This document shows, piece by piece, positions 35,262-47,157 of a stretch of 64,000 nucleotides of DNA. Origin of the DNA: Alisma plantago-aquatica. Its lineage: Eukaryota; Streptophyta; Magnoliopsida; Alismatales; Alismataceae. Position 1 is the first letter of the stretch. Every line of letters begins with the position of its first letter. A model generated the notes under the pieces. The model saw only the letters and a program-made list of their open reading frames with translations, was not told where the DNA came from and ran no database searches. The position numbers and the translations under genes are program-made. The stretch spans positions 1,535,557,072 to 1,535,621,071 of the forward strand of contig OY856409.1 of the NCBI GenBank assembly GCA_963693085.1. The letters run 5' to 3'.

Positions 35262-35269
35262 TATAAATA
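35262..35269 (+). promoter_or_regulatory. TATA box of the Gypsy-like LTR
   Basis: TATAAATA followed by CCCACCCCTCGC, preceded by a repeat-rich, CpG-containing upstream region (34560-35230). Confidence 0.5.
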
Positions 35270-35671
35270 CCCACCCCTCGCTACCTAACAAAAGATTCCA
35301 CATTTTGGTTCCAATAATTTTTTATTACTAGATCCCCATGGGAGAGTTCTAAGGTCTAAAAGGGTTGAAGTGCTCATTCTACATCTGTCTCTTCAGTTTT
35401 TTTCCATCTTCCATCATTTTCCACCATCATTCACCAATTTCCCAACATTCCTAGCCATCTTCCACCTCGATACACCCACCAAGTTGTTGTTTGGGGTGGA
35501 ATCTAGAAGAAAAGAGGTCAAGGAGTCCAAAAGACCAAGGAGGACAATCCAAAGACGAGATCCAGCCCATATGGAGGCTAAGGAGCAAGAGCCACCTCTC
35601 CTCTATGGGATAAATATCTTCTTCTTTTCCTTTCTTCTTTTGTTCTCCTTTGTTTCTATACAAATGATGTT

Positions 35672-35676
35672 CTTCC
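35672..35676. repeat. Target-site duplication CTTCC (left)
   Basis: Identical to 42734-42738. Confidence 0.9.
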
Positions 35677-37280
35677 TGTTGGATCCTAGATGGGTGATTA
35701 TATGCTCTAGAGGGAGGGGGTGAATAGAGCTGAAAGCACTTAAACAAAACTCATTAAACCTTCAAAATATATGACAAGATAAGGTTGCTAAATAGGCAAT
35801 TTGAGTGCAACTAAATCATGCATAGCAAGGATAAGAGAGATTGAACATGCACCAATTAGATAAGCTATTTAGAGTGGTTCCACACTTCAAACTAGAAGTG
35901 AGTCACTCCACTTGCCTAGAGAGGTCAACCTCTAGGACTTCCAACAATTACACTCTTATATTCACTTATAAGACTTACAATACATGACCAACAAAGGACC
36001 TACCTATCCAATACAAAGAGTCTTCAACCTTACCAAGGACTTACCCACTTTTCAAGAGTCTTTGACCTTCTCCAAGGACTTACCCACTCTTGCACAAGTC
36101 TTCGGCCTTACAGGAATTACCCACTCTTCTTGGATCTTCTGCCTTTGACTTCACCTTCACTCGGAGAAGCTTCCACCAAGGTCTTACCCACTTGAGCTTG
36201 AGTCTTATGCCTTCTCCAAGGGCTTACCCACTCTAGCTCCAAGTCTTTAGCCTTAATCTTTACCAAGGGACGCCTTCCCTTGTTGTTCTTCACCTCTCTT
36301 GGATAAGAGAGAGAACCTTCATCTTCATGATTGCAAATGAGAGAAGTGGAGGTGGTGGAAGTGAGAGCCTCACAAGATATACATGTAGGACTAGCTCTCT
36401 TATAGATTTCCTACTCACTCTAATGGATGTAGCAAGTGATTAAGCTTAGAGAGAGAGAGGAGGCTGTAGGAAGCACTCAACTATAGAATAGGAACCTCAC
36501 AAAGAGTTTTCAATGAATGCTCAACCTTAGAATGAAGCCCAAGGGGTCCTATTTATAGCTGGGGATGCCTCTTAGCCTTTGGGAACACTTATGAACGAAA
36601 ACTATCCATTTTGTGGCTTGTAACAGATCTATTTTCACTTGTTGCAACTCTACAACAGCTAGAAACACTTTTCTGCACTTTTCTGTACAGTGCAACCGGT
36701 CGAGTTTTAATGGGTCTAACTCGACCGATCAAGTAGGAGGCAAACCGATGTTCAAAGGATCGGTCGAGTTTGTCCTGAGGAAACTCGACCGAGCATTTCA
36801 AATGGAAATGGCCTACTACCCAATCGGTCGAGTTCTGTGAGTGCACAACTCGACCGATGCAATCTTCAGAAAATCGATCAAGGTTGATCGGTCGAGTTTT
36901 AGGGTGGGAAACTGGACCGACCAAGTGCCAGTAATTGATTTTCAAAGATGCACTTAAAGTTCTCTAATATTCGATCTAAGTGCTCCTGATATTTTTCTAA
37001 GCTTAATTACAAGTCATACAATCATTACAAGTGATTTACAACATGATTCTAATGGATATACATCATATTACAAAAATGTGCACTTGTATGACTTTGACTT
37101 GTCTTTTCTCCAATTTGATATGCGCAAGTTAGGGCAATTTGAGTGTGTCTATACCTAATCTGAAATCACTCAAGTAGGGACATTAGACACCAATATGTGG
37201 AATGGTTAGTCATCATCAAAACATGGGTTTAGTCAATTTAGACGTGAGTCAATATTGACCTAATTGACCTTGAGTCAACA
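35677..37280 (-). repeat. 3' LTR of the gag-only element
   Basis: 1604 bp, TGTTGGATCC...GAGTCAACA. The TATA-like box is at 36549-36558 and the U3 motif array at 36692-36925. It contains the uninterrupted CACTA target at 36067-36069. Confidence 0.95.
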
Positions 37281-37294
37281 ATCTCCCCCTTTTT
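37281..37294 (-). promoter_or_regulatory. Polypurine tract of the gag-only element
   Basis: Minus strand reads AAAAAGGGGGAGAT directly next to the 3' LTR. Confidence 0.85.
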
Positions 37295-39205
37295 GAAGAT
37301 GACAAACCATTCCATAAATGTATTGAAAGCTTTCAAGTAAAATCATACCTTTGGAGAAACCTAGGGTTTTCAATAGAATTGAGTTCATATGCTCCCCCTC
37401 AATTGATGCACATGGAGTTTTCATACTCCCCCTCAATTGATGCTATTTCTCCTGCATGGTTAGCTTTCATAACATTTATAGAATACTATGTCTTCTACTC
37501 ATATATGTTCTACACATATATGTCTTCTCCCATTTACCTTCTCCCCTTTACATGAACATACTTCTCTTCTTCATGTAAGACAGGCCTTCTTCCTCTTTTT
37601 AAAAGAAGACATACCTTTCTCTCCTTTTGTCATTTCAAAAAGGTGGGGGTATGAAGAAATAAGAAACATCACTTGTTAAAGAGAAAAAATATAACACAAA
37701 ATATATATAAGGAGAGTAGAAGAGCACAGATAGGGGCTTGTCCAAGCATAGAAAGAAAAGCAAGTTAAAGCATATACTTGAACACCCCAAAATGCAAGAT
37801 AAAGTGCTGTAGAAAAATAATAAATTGCAATTTTGACCCTCAAGATGATGGAATTTGATCAAAAACCATCGGAGCTCATGGGAAAGCAATGAGTCTTGCT
37901 CACAAGGTTGTTTCCACATGAAAAACACTAGTCTTGCACCGAAAACTGAAACTGGAGCAAAAGCTACATAAAATCCAAAAATACTCCAATTTCTACATAT
38001 AATGTAGATCTATGTACCCTGCATCACAATGTTATGCAAGCAGCTCAAGATAGTAGATATGCAATTTTAAGAAATAAGCTTGAGCATGTATGAGACAAGA
38101 AACAAGCATAGCATATAGATGAGCAAAGAAGCCAATTATAAACAAGGTTAGAACTACATGTATATGAACTACTAGTAGATGATATCACAAGTTAGGACTA
38201 CTAGTAGGATCTTGATCATAGCAAGAGATACCAAAAGATACACAAGATAAAGCAAGCTATGAGTAGATATAGAGATATATCCAAACAAAGAGATAAGCAA
38301 TTTTAGAAGCATGAAAGGATATAACTCACTAGATATGCATCCTTACCATAAGATGATTACCCCTATGAACCTCAAGGTTGTATCAAAACAAGATATAAAC
38401 CTATAGAGATGTAGCAAGTTAGAGTACAACGGAAGTGATTTTATACACAACCAAGAGATCCAAAGAGATCATCATCAAAACCTGCAAAACAACTCAAAGC
38501 AAGTAATTGCAAGATATAGATATACCAATTTAGAGCAATTAGAGAGATAGATTTGTATGCAAGATAGGCAATTTAGAACATGGAAATATGCATATATAAA
38601 GATACCAAAAGAGAGTGCCAAAGAATAAGGCTATTGGTTGAGAAAATCTAGTTGAGAGGGAAATTCTCATTCAATAAGCCAACTGTGTATTCTATGCACA
38701 GTGTTATCGGTCGAGTTCTATCCATTGACAACTCGAACGATGACAGCTGTTGGCAACACCCATTGGTGCCTATCGGTCGAGTTTCAATAGGGCAAACTCA
38801 ACCGACAGACCAGCTGTCAAAAAGCACATATATTTCATGAAAACATATTTAAAGGCATGCTAAATATACAAATCATATCCAAAAATGTCTAAGCAAGTTA
38901 GTAATGCACTATAGAAGCATTAGAAATAGTTTTTGAGCAAGAGTGTGAAGATAATCACAAAATGCCACTTTTGACTCAAAAACCATATGTATAGTGCACA
39001 CTAACTTGACAAAAACAAGTTAGAAATGGTTATAAGCAATAAAACCATTACCTTTGTGCTTACCATTGCTTTTTCCATTTGTTGTCACCCTCTACACATC
39101 TCACCTTTCTTCTTTCATGTGGATTGAGAAGTCAATTTGCAATTCAATATCTCAACTCAATCCATTTGCAAGTACCTACAAGAAGAAAGATGAAATGGTC
39201 CCCAA
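37295..39205. other. Non-coding 3' internal region of the gag-only element
   Basis: A-rich on the plus strand and without a long frame. Where pol would normally lie there is only this 1.9 kb. Near 38705-38815 it carries two more CGGTCGAGTT...AACTCGA-type pairs like those of the LTR U3. Confidence 0.7.
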
Positions 39206-41080
39206 TCATATTTTTGGGTCCGGAGGGGTTAGTTTAGCAACCCAAATCCGATTGCTTTTGGGTGCTTTACTAAAAGGACAACAAGTAGCATAATGACCAA
39301 TTTCATTACAATAGTTGCATGTTCCCATAGTCTTGGAACTAGAGGATTCTCCATGGAATATTGGAGGTCCTTTATCTTTGTTGTTCCCTTGACTACTATC
39401 ATATCCTAAACCATGTCTACCAATTTGTTTAGTAGTATAGTGTAGGATATCATTAAGATTCTTTTTACCCACTAAGAATCTTTGCAAAGAAGATCTCAAA
39501 CTGTCATTATCATGCTTAAGAGAAGCAATAGTCGAAGACAATTGATTAATATTATCTCTAGCATGCAAAAGATCATTTTCTAAGCAAAGAGATTTAGTTG
39601 AATAGGAATCTCTATCAATATGAAGAGCAGCAACATCATTCTCTCTATTTGTAGAACTAGAACAAGATTCATGCCCATTGATTTTAGCAAGCAAGGAGAC
39701 ATTTTCTATTTCTAATTCTTGCAAAACAAAATCTATGTCCTTGTTTTCATATTTAAGAACATCAATGTCATGCATGAGAGAATCAATAATTAAAGTATGC
39801 TCTTCATTAGAACTAGGCATGAGAGGTTGAGCTTCTAGAAATTTAATCTTATCAAGTAAACTAGCATTTTCAAGTTTAAGAGAGTCTACTTGGCTAAGAC
39901 AATCATTTTTATCAATAAGCAAGCAAGAATTAGCATATTCAAGATCATCTAGTTCTATATGCAAATTATCAACAATTTTAGCAAGCTTTTTCTTTTTCTT
40001 TTTAGAAGACTTATAAGAGGCACAAATATCATGAATAATAGAAATTAAAGATTCTTTATCTAAAGAGTCTAGATTTACCTCACTTGAGTCTTCACTTGTT
40101 GACGCTATAAGGGAAAAATGGCATTCTCCTTCATCACCAGAGCTTGAGCTTGATCCTTCACATGAATCTTCATTTGAGCTTGAGTTGGAGGAGCCACTTG
40201 AGCTTGATTGCCATTTCTCCTTCTTGCGAAGATGGGTCTTTTTGCCTTGTGGGCAATCTTCCTTGTAGTGACCCTTCTTTCCACATGTGAAGCACCGGAT
40301 GGAGGAGGACTTGCCTTTGTAGGGTTTACCCTTGGAGTACATGGCATCTTCTTTAGCTTGAGAGGATGGAGAGACTTGTTCCATGATAGCTTCAATTTGA
40401 GCCTTCATTTCAGCCTTCTTCATTCTCTTTAGCTCTTTCTTCTCTTGTCTTTCTACTTCCTCCCTCTTGTCAAGTGTAGCTTCATGTGCTTGTAGATTTA
40501 CAATGAGCTCTTCAATAGGAATATCCCTAAGTGACCTTGCTTCTTCAATAGAAGTCACCTTGGATTCCCACCTCTTGGGGAGAGTTCTAAGGATCTTTGA
40601 GTTGATCTCTCCACTAGACATAGGATGTCCTAGAATAGCAAGACCATTCAAGATGGTGTTGAGCCTTGAGTACATGTTGGCTATGCTCTTCTCCTTTCCC
40701 ATCTTGAAGTTCTCAAGAAACCCTTTGAGCATGTAGACTTTGTTTTCCTTCACTTGATCTGTCCCTTCATAAGTGATGCAAAGCTTTCTCCATACCTCAT
40801 AGGCCATCTCACAAGAGGAAATCCGGTTGAACTCGGTGGGGGTCATGGAGGCATATAAGATGTGCATTGCTCTAGCATTCAAGGTTGCTTTCATCAAGGT
40901 GGCTTCATCCCATTCTTCAATATTTGTCTTTGGAAGAATGTATGGCCTGTTCACCATTTGCCACATCTCAAGACTTGATCCTTGGATGTAGAATTGAAGC
41001 CTTCTTCTCCAATATAGGAAATTGCTCCCATCGAAGATTGGAAGGCTGGTCGAGAGTCTCCCTCCTAGGTAGTCACCCAT
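39206..41080 (-). CDS. gag: SIRE-like Copia gag protein, 624 aa, intact
   Basis: One uninterrupted frame from MGDYLGGRLSTSLPIFDG to a natural stop after LTPPDPKI. Residues about 15-200 resemble the UBN2/Copia gag capsid domain. Residues 200-235 are Lys/Glu-rich. Zinc knuckle 1 is CFTCGKKGHYKEDC (263-276), followed by a Ser/Glu-rich acidic linker (295-340), a long predicted coiled coil (360-540), and knuckle 2 CNYCNEIGHYATCC (588-601). The large gag with two knuckles and a coiled-coil spacer is typical of the SIRE/Maximus lineage. In relatives a protease frame would follow near the C-terminus; here it is absent. The product would form particles and bind element RNA. The start lies 38 nt downstream of the primer site. 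Confidence 0.9.
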   Translation of the reverse strand: MGDYLGGRLSTSLPIFDGSNFLYWRRRLQFYIQGSSLEMWQMVNRPYILPKTNIEEWDEATLMKATLNARAMHILYASMTPTEFNRISSCEMAYEVWRKLCITYEGTDQVKENKVYMLKGFLENFKMGKEKSIANMYSRLNTILNGLAILGHPMSSGEINSKILRTLPKRWESKVTSIEEARSLRDIPIEELIVNLQAHEATLDKREEVERQEKKELKRMKKAEMKAQIEAIMEQVSPSSQAKEDAMYSKGKPYKGKSSSIRCFTCGKKGHYKEDCPQGKKTHLRKKEKWQSSSSGSSNSSSNEDSCEGSSSSSGDEGECHFSLIASTSEDSSEVNLDSLDKESLISIIHDICASYKSSKKKKKKLAKIVDNLHIELDDLEYANSCLLIDKNDCLSQVDSLKLENASLLDKIKFLEAQPLMPSSNEEHTLIIDSLMHDIDVLKYENKDIDFVLQELEIENVSLLAKINGHESCSSSTNRENDVAALHIDRDSYSTKSLCLENDLLHARDNINQLSSTIASLKHDNDSLRSSLQRFLVGKKNLNDILHYTTKQIGRHGLGYDSSQGNNKDKGPPIFHGESSSSKTMGTCNYCNEIGHYATCCPFSKAPKSNRIWVAKLTPPDPKI

Positions 41081-41117
41081 CTTCTCCTACTTGTTCAAGT
41101 ATGCTTGGAGAAGACCC

Positions 41118-41129
41118 GCTCTGATACCA
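41118..41129 (-). promoter_or_regulatory. Primer binding site (tRNA-iMet) of the gag-only element
   Basis: GCTCTGATACCA on plus is TGGTATCAGAGC on minus, 2 nt from the 5' LTR. Confidence 0.93.
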
Positions 41130-41131
41130 AT

Positions 41132-42733
41132 TGTTGGATCCTAGATGGGTGATTATATGCTCTAGAGGGGGGGTGAATATAGCTGAAAGCACTTAAACAA
41201 AACTCATTAAACCTTCAAAATATATGACAAGATAAGGTTGCTAAATAGGCAATTTGAGTGCAACTAAATCATGCATAGCAAGGATAAGAGAGATTGAACA
41301 TGCACCAATTAGACAAGCTATTTAGAGTGGTTCCACACTTCAAACTAGAAGTGAGTTAGTCCACTTGCCTAGAGAGGTCAACCTCTAGGACTTCCGACAA
41401 TTGCACTCTTATATTCACTTATAAGACTTACAATACATGACCAACAAAGGACTTACCTATCCAATACAAAGAGTCTTCAACCTTACCAAGGACTTACCCA
41501 CTTTTTAAGAGTCTTCGACCTTCTCCAAGGACTTACCAACTCTTGCTCAAGTCTTCGGCCTTGCAGGAATTACCCACTCTTCTTGGATCTTCCGCCTTTG
41601 ACTTCACCTTCACTCGGAGAAGCTTCCACCAAGGTCTTACCCACTTGAGCTTGAGTCTTCTGCCTTCTCCAAGGGCTTACCCACTCTAGCTCCAAGTCAT
41701 TAGCCTTGATCTTCACCAAGGGATGCCTTCCCTTGTTCTTCTTCACCTCTCTTGGACAAGAGAGAGAACCTTCATCTTCATGTTTGCAAATGATAGAAGT
41801 GGAGGTGGTGGAAGTGAGAGCCTCACAAGATATACATGTAGGACTAGCTCTCTTACAGATTTCCTACTCACTCTAATGGATGTAGCAAGTGATTAAGCTT
41901 AGAGAGAGAGAGGAGGCAGTAGGAAGCACTCAACTATAGAGTAGGAACCTCACAAAGAGTTTGCAATGAATGCTCAACCTTGGAATGAAGCCCAAGGGGT
42001 CCTATTTATAGCTGGGGATGCCTCTTAGCCTTTGGGAACACTTATGAACGAAAACTAGCCATTTTGTGGCTTGCAACAGATCTATTTTCACTTGTTGCAA
42101 CTCCACAACGGCTAGAAACACTTTTCTACACTTTTCCGTACAGTGCAATCGGTCGAGTTTTAATGGGTGTAACTCGACCGATCAAGTAGGAGGCAAACTG
42201 ATGTTCAAAGGATCAGTTGAGTTTGTCCTGAGGAAACTCGACCGAACATTTCAACTGGAAATGGCCTACTACCCAATCGGTCGAGTTCCGTGAGTGAACA
42301 ACTCGACCGATGCAATCTTCAGAAAATCGATCAAGGTTGATCGGTCGAGTTTCAGGGTGGGAAACTGGACCGACCAAGTGCCTGTAATTGATTTTCAAAG
42401 ATGCATTTAAAGTGCTCTAATATTCGATCTAAGTGCTCCTGATATTTTTCTAAGCTTAATTACAAGTCATACAATCATTACAAGTGATTTACAACATGAT
42501 TATAATGGATATACATCATATTACAAAAATGTGCACTTGTATGACTTTGACTTGTCTTTTCTCCAATTTGATATGCACAAGTTAGGGAAATTTGAGTGTG
42601 TCTATACCTAATCTGAAATCACTCAAGTAGATACATTAGACACCAATATGTGGAATTGTTAGTCATCATCAAAATATGGGTTTAGTCAATTTAGACGTGA
42701 GTCAATATTGACCTAATTGACCTTGAGTCAACA
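41132..42733 (-). repeat. 5' LTR of the gag-only element
   Basis: 1602 bp with the same ends as 35677-37280. The TATA-like box is at 42002-42011 and the U3 motif array at 42146-42378. It contains the uninterrupted CACTA target at 41520-41522. Confidence 0.95.
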
Positions 42734-42738
42734 CTTCC
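42734..42738. repeat. Target-site duplication CTTCC (right)
   Basis: Identical to 35672-35676. Confidence 0.9.
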
Positions 42739-42909
42739 ATCTTTGTTCGGTGCCAACTATGCTTATCCATGGCTAGTTGATATCGTTCTTGGATATGTAG
42801 CCTATTTTAGACATGTTTATGTACTTTTGCATTAAGTATTACATTTTAATTCTGATCTAGTATGTTTTGTATTCTATCGTCTCAATCAGGTTATGATTGC
42901 TAGTTTGGT

Positions 42910-42922
42910 TAATGTCTTTCTT
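42910..42922. repeat. LINE target-site duplication (left, 3' end)
   Basis: TAATGTCTTTCTT, 13 bp, identical to 61299-61311. Confidence 0.9.
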
Positions 42923-42953
42923 ATTTTTTTTATAAAGGGTGCCTGCCATTTTA

Positions 42954-44904
42954 TTAAGTAATCAAATCATTTTCCACAAGTACAAGGATCTGACCCTCAA
43001 AACCCTCACTCAAAATGTGGGGGTTGACAAAATGATAGGCTAAAGAGGCCAATGCATGTGCTACTCTATTGCCTTGTCTTCTAATAAAATAGAAATTGAA
43101 AGACAGAAAACTATGAGAAAGCTCGACGATTTCCTGAATGATAAACTCTTCATATCCTCATCCACTGTGTCCCTTATTAACTGCATCTACCAGAAGAAAA
43201 CAATCTGTCTCCACCACGAAGTCCATGTAGCCTTCCCGGAGAGCAAGCCGCATGCCATGTAGAGCATCCGTACCCTCCGCACTAAGCACCAAGAATGGCT
43301 GCTCTAAACGACACTGTAATGTCCATAACAATTGTCCGTGCTCATCCCTAATGGCTACACCACAGCCATTATCCTCCACCGTGGTGATTGACACATCTGT
43401 ATTGATCTTTACGCTGCCCGGTGGTGGGCACCACCATGTAACCAGTCTAGGCATCATAGCTGAATGACTCACGGCCGTGTGATACCGTGCATGATCCACC
43501 ATGAGATTAATAAAGCTAGCCGCAAGCCCCAGGAGATACGGTGGATGATCGTCAAAGAGAGCTTTATTCCTGGCTCTCCATGCCACCCATAAAAGAGTAG
43601 CTCCCTCATCCTTGCATTGGCTATCTCCCTCCTCAAGTAAGCTCCTCACAAAGCTTCCTACATCATGTATTCCTAGCTGTCCCGTCCATGCAAACTCACC
43701 CGTCGCCCATATCTGCCTTGCTCGATCACAATGTAACAGAGCATGAGAAGTGTCCTCCCATTGCCCACAGTAATGGCAACCATCATCCTGTGTTGCCTGC
43801 TTCCTCATGAGCTCTACCTTGGTGGGAAGAATGTTCCTTAGAGCTCTCCATACAAAGTGATTCAGCTTTGGCGACCATCCCTGTTTCCATAGTCTTTTCC
43901 AAATCTCCATATCCATTCCATCCACCAAGTTTGCACCCACATGAATAAGGAAATAAGTACTTCTAACTGAGAACATACCATTACTCTCCTTATCCTAAAA
44001 AAGGTTGTCCTCCTCAATCCGCTGAGGTAGTGGAATGATGAGAACTCTCCTGGCGATATGGGGGGGGACAAGACTCCACTATTTCCGTATTCCAACTCTT
44101 CGGTCCCCTACATATCAAATCACTCACCGTCTTGTACTCCACAGGTCCATGCATCAAATATTGGTGTACCGTGCTGCCGAGCTGTGGTATCCACCTATCC
44201 TTATATATATGAATATTTTTTCCATCCCCCACCCTCCAGAGAAATCCGTTCTTCACCTGTTGTAAGGCCCCCCATATACTCCTCCACGTATAGCTAGGAT
44301 TCCCTCCCAACTCCACGTGCAGAATGGACGAGGACCTAAAATATTTTGCCTTTAAGATCCAGGCAGTAAGAGTTTCACCGTGTACTATCAACCTCCATCC
44401 TTGTTTGGCTAGAAGTGCTTGGTTGAAGGCTTTCAAATCCCGAAACCCCATTCCCCCACAATCTTTGGGCCTGCATAGCCTTTCCCATCTCATCCAGTGA
44501 ATCTTCCTCTCTCCCTTTTCGAACCCCACCAAAACCTTGCCATCATAGCATGAATTTCATCAATAAGACCTTCTGGAAGATTGAAAATGCTCATAAGATA
44601 CGTCAGAATAGCTTGGATAACCATCTTGATCAACACCTCCTTGCCTGGCCTAGAGAGGAACCGTTCCTTCCATCCCTACAACTTTTTCCATACTCTGTCC
44701 TTTATCACAGTAAAACTATTTTCTTAGATCTCCTCACTACCGTAGGGAGTCCAAGATACTTCTCATGCATGTCCACCTCCCTAACTTGAAGCCGGTTCTT
44801 GATCAACTCACGCCTTTCTCCTATGACGTTCACACTAAAGGAAACCTCCATCTTCTCATAATTAATTTTTTGTCCGGATGCCCTCTCGTATTGGATGAAA
44901 ATTT
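42954..44904 (-). pseudogene. LINE ORF2, C-terminal part: end of RT, zf-RVT, RNase H
   Basis: Continues the RT frame from the other side of the inserted Copia element, starting IQYERASGQKINYEK. Then come segments KYLGLPTVV, WERLCRPKDCGGMGFRDL and YTWRSIWGAL, a zf-RVT-like part (LNHFVWRALRNILPTK, with CHYC and HALLHC), and an RVT_3-type RNase H region with VKINTDVS, EGTDALHGM and ETDC. RQGNRVAHALA lies near the end, and the final stop is at 42954-42956. Frameshifts lie near 44700-44530 and 44010, and an in-frame stop at 43158-43160. RNase H would remove the RNA template strand. About 25 nt separate the stop from the poly(A) tail. Confidence 0.85.
44900..44904. repeat. Target-site duplication AATTT (left)
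   Basis: Identical to 54077-54081. Confidence 0.9.
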
Positions 44905-47146
44905 TGTTGGGTTTTAGGGGAGACAGAGAAGGCAGCGGAAACAAAAATTTCTCCCCCAACCCATACCGAGGAAACGCGTCAACGTCTATATAATAAGAAA
45001 GGATGGTTTGCGGAATCATACCTTGTCCCGATGCTTGCTCGGCGACAATACTTTGCGCAATGCGCGGTCTTCAACTCCGGACTTCGACGGTGTCTGTGCA
45101 GCTCCTGGTCGCACCGGGACTGACAACTCCTACTCGAACCGGACTGTCGGATGACAGTTGTCCTCCTAAGCGGCAGTGTCCTCCCGCCTCTGTAGTAGTC
45201 CACACGGACCACCTGGAACTCCACTCTCCTTGTCCCACAAGGAAGTGGAAGGAGTCGCACCCTCCTGTTGACGTACTAGTCGCCAACACGCTCTCCTGCC
45301 TCCTGTTGCAACTGCAATTGTCCTTCCCTTGCTGCACCTCCCTTTTGCGGGAAGCACTTGCTCGGGCTCTCTCACGGTTACCAAAACCAGAGAGAACGAC
45401 AACTTGCAGAGCAACTGGTTGCACTGAGCTGTACTGAGAAGCCCCCAAATACCCCCTATATATAGGAGAGTCATGGGACAGGGTTCTCCATCCCGGGCAA
45501 TGCGGGACTAATGCAGGAGTAGAAGGGTTCGAGAATTTTCCACAAAAAGCAACCGGTTCGCAACTTGAAATGATCGGTTCACAACTGAACCGATCGGTTC
45601 GGCCATTGAGCCGATCGGTTGGACCTGAGCCGACCGTTTGGGACACTCCAACCGATCGGTTGGTGCCCTGAACCGATCGGTTCATGGTCCTAATCCGGCT
45701 CAAAAAGACTTTCCTTGTTTCTTTCCCAATTGGTATCGAATACCAATATTATTCCCAATCGAATTGGGCAATTTGAAACGAAAAGAAAATTCTTGCCGAC
45801 ATGACTTTCCCAACTGGTCGGTTGCACCAGTTGAGCCTATCGGTTCAACTCTTGAACCGGTCATCTCAACCTGGGCATGATCCGATCGGCCTGGACACTC
45901 CAGCCGACCGGTTCAGCAACCTCAGCCGACCGGTTCATCACATGAACCGATCGGTTGGGAGCACAGGTTGGGCAAAATCAGTCAATTGCAATTTCAATCA
46001 ATCTGATACTCCAATCAATGCGTCCAACACCTTGAACCATATGATATTGAGTCATCGACTGATTGAGTGTTCAATTGAACTACTAAACTCCTTTAGTAAT
46101 CAATCTAAACATTGCTTTGTGGACAAAACTCCTCTTCCAGGTTAAATCCTATGTGTGTGACCCTGCATGTCCATTTCACGTTGGCAGTGAAAGTTCATAA
46201 CACTTATGACTTCATAAGCAAAGAGCGGTGCCTAGTCACACATCAATGCTACCCAAGTGAAAGTAGAAAGTTGGAGAACAACTTTCATCCTACAATCCGT
46301 GAATGGTGTTACAGCGAATGTATAATTCCTTTGTCACTGATATCCCGAATGAACTCGAGGCATGGATCAGTCATCCTGTCAACGTTCATTCACTTCCTTG
46401 ATCTCAGAGTAGACTAGAAGAGATATGTATGACATCAGTATCACATACTGATTCACACATGCGTGCACGCCTTTCTCAATCCTACTCATCAAGTGGCCAT
46501 GGATATCAAACTCCCTCAGGAGGGACAAATCCCATATCTATCACTCACCCCTCAAAAGCCCCATGTGTCAAAGCCACCCAATCATCACCTTTATAACAAC
46601 CCATGTTTCAGGACTGCGTTTGATGTTGTCAAAGTGTGCCCAACGACATGTGTTAAGTGCAGTGATTTCAGGTCTAAGAATCACACTCACCACCATCACT
46701 GTGAGTACTGACTGTGACTACCATCTCATGGTTCCATGTGTCAAACTCACGGTGGGTCTGTCCGGTACACTTGTTCTCAAATAAGTACCTATGTGTTTGG
46801 TTTGATATCTCTATATCATGACTAATGATATTCTATCATCAACCAACACCACAATCTAGTCTTGTGTGTCATTTCTGTCTATCTACCTTCCACAATGACA
46901 TCCGACTAGGGACATAACAAGAATGTACAAACTCTTAGCATCCGTATGATCTCATCGTTCAGGTCCTCAACCTGAAAGCATACGTCATTGAGTTCTGTCA
47001 TTCTTTAGACATTCAATCTGTTCTATCACTATCTCATATGATTGAACGAGAAATAATTGGAAGCTTGCCTTTGATGTTTATCAAATCAATCTTAATGTAT
47101 CCCACCAATCATCACATGATTGGCTCTCAGGGCATACATACCAACA
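44905..47146 (-). repeat. 3' LTR of the young Copia element
   Basis: 2242 bp, TGTTGGGTTTT...CATACCAACA. The TATA-like CTATATATAG is at 45456-45465 and the U3 array of ACCGATCGGT palindromes at about 45550-45960. Confidence 0.95.
45550..45960. repeat. U3 array of ACCGATCGGT palindromes (3' LTR)
   Basis: At least a dozen full or one-mismatch copies of AACCGATCGGTT or its half GAACCG / CGGTTC, in two clusters (45550-45690 and 45810-45960). It starts about 90 bp upstream of the TATA box in minus-strand reading. The same array is at 52480-52890 in the other LTR. Confidence 0.9.
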
Positions 47147-47157
47147 GACTCCCACTT
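47147..47157 (-). promoter_or_regulatory. Polypurine tract of the young Copia element
   Basis: Minus strand reads AAGTGGGAGTC immediately before the LTR start TGTTGG. Confidence 0.75.

Larger units (their letters stand above)
35677..42733 (-). mobile_element. Gag-only SIRE-like Copia retrotransposon, complete
   Basis: A 7057 bp element with two LTRs of about 1.6 kb, the 5 bp duplication CTTCC, a tRNA-iMet primer site and a polypurine tract, but an internal region of only 3.85 kb. It holds one intact gag frame and no protease, integrase, RT or RNase H. This matches the non-autonomous class with a gag gene only (TR-GAG-like). Reverse transcription and integration would need pol from a relative. 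The LTR family is the same as the solo LTR at 664-12062. The two LTRs differ by roughly 3% over the first 300 bp compared by eye. Confidence 0.93.

Noticed and set aside
45071..45703. 210-codon minus-strand frame conserved in both young Copia LTRs (also 52001-52633)
   Set aside because: It runs across the U3 palindrome array and the TATA box, has no recognisable domain, and its conservation is explained by recent LTR duplication.
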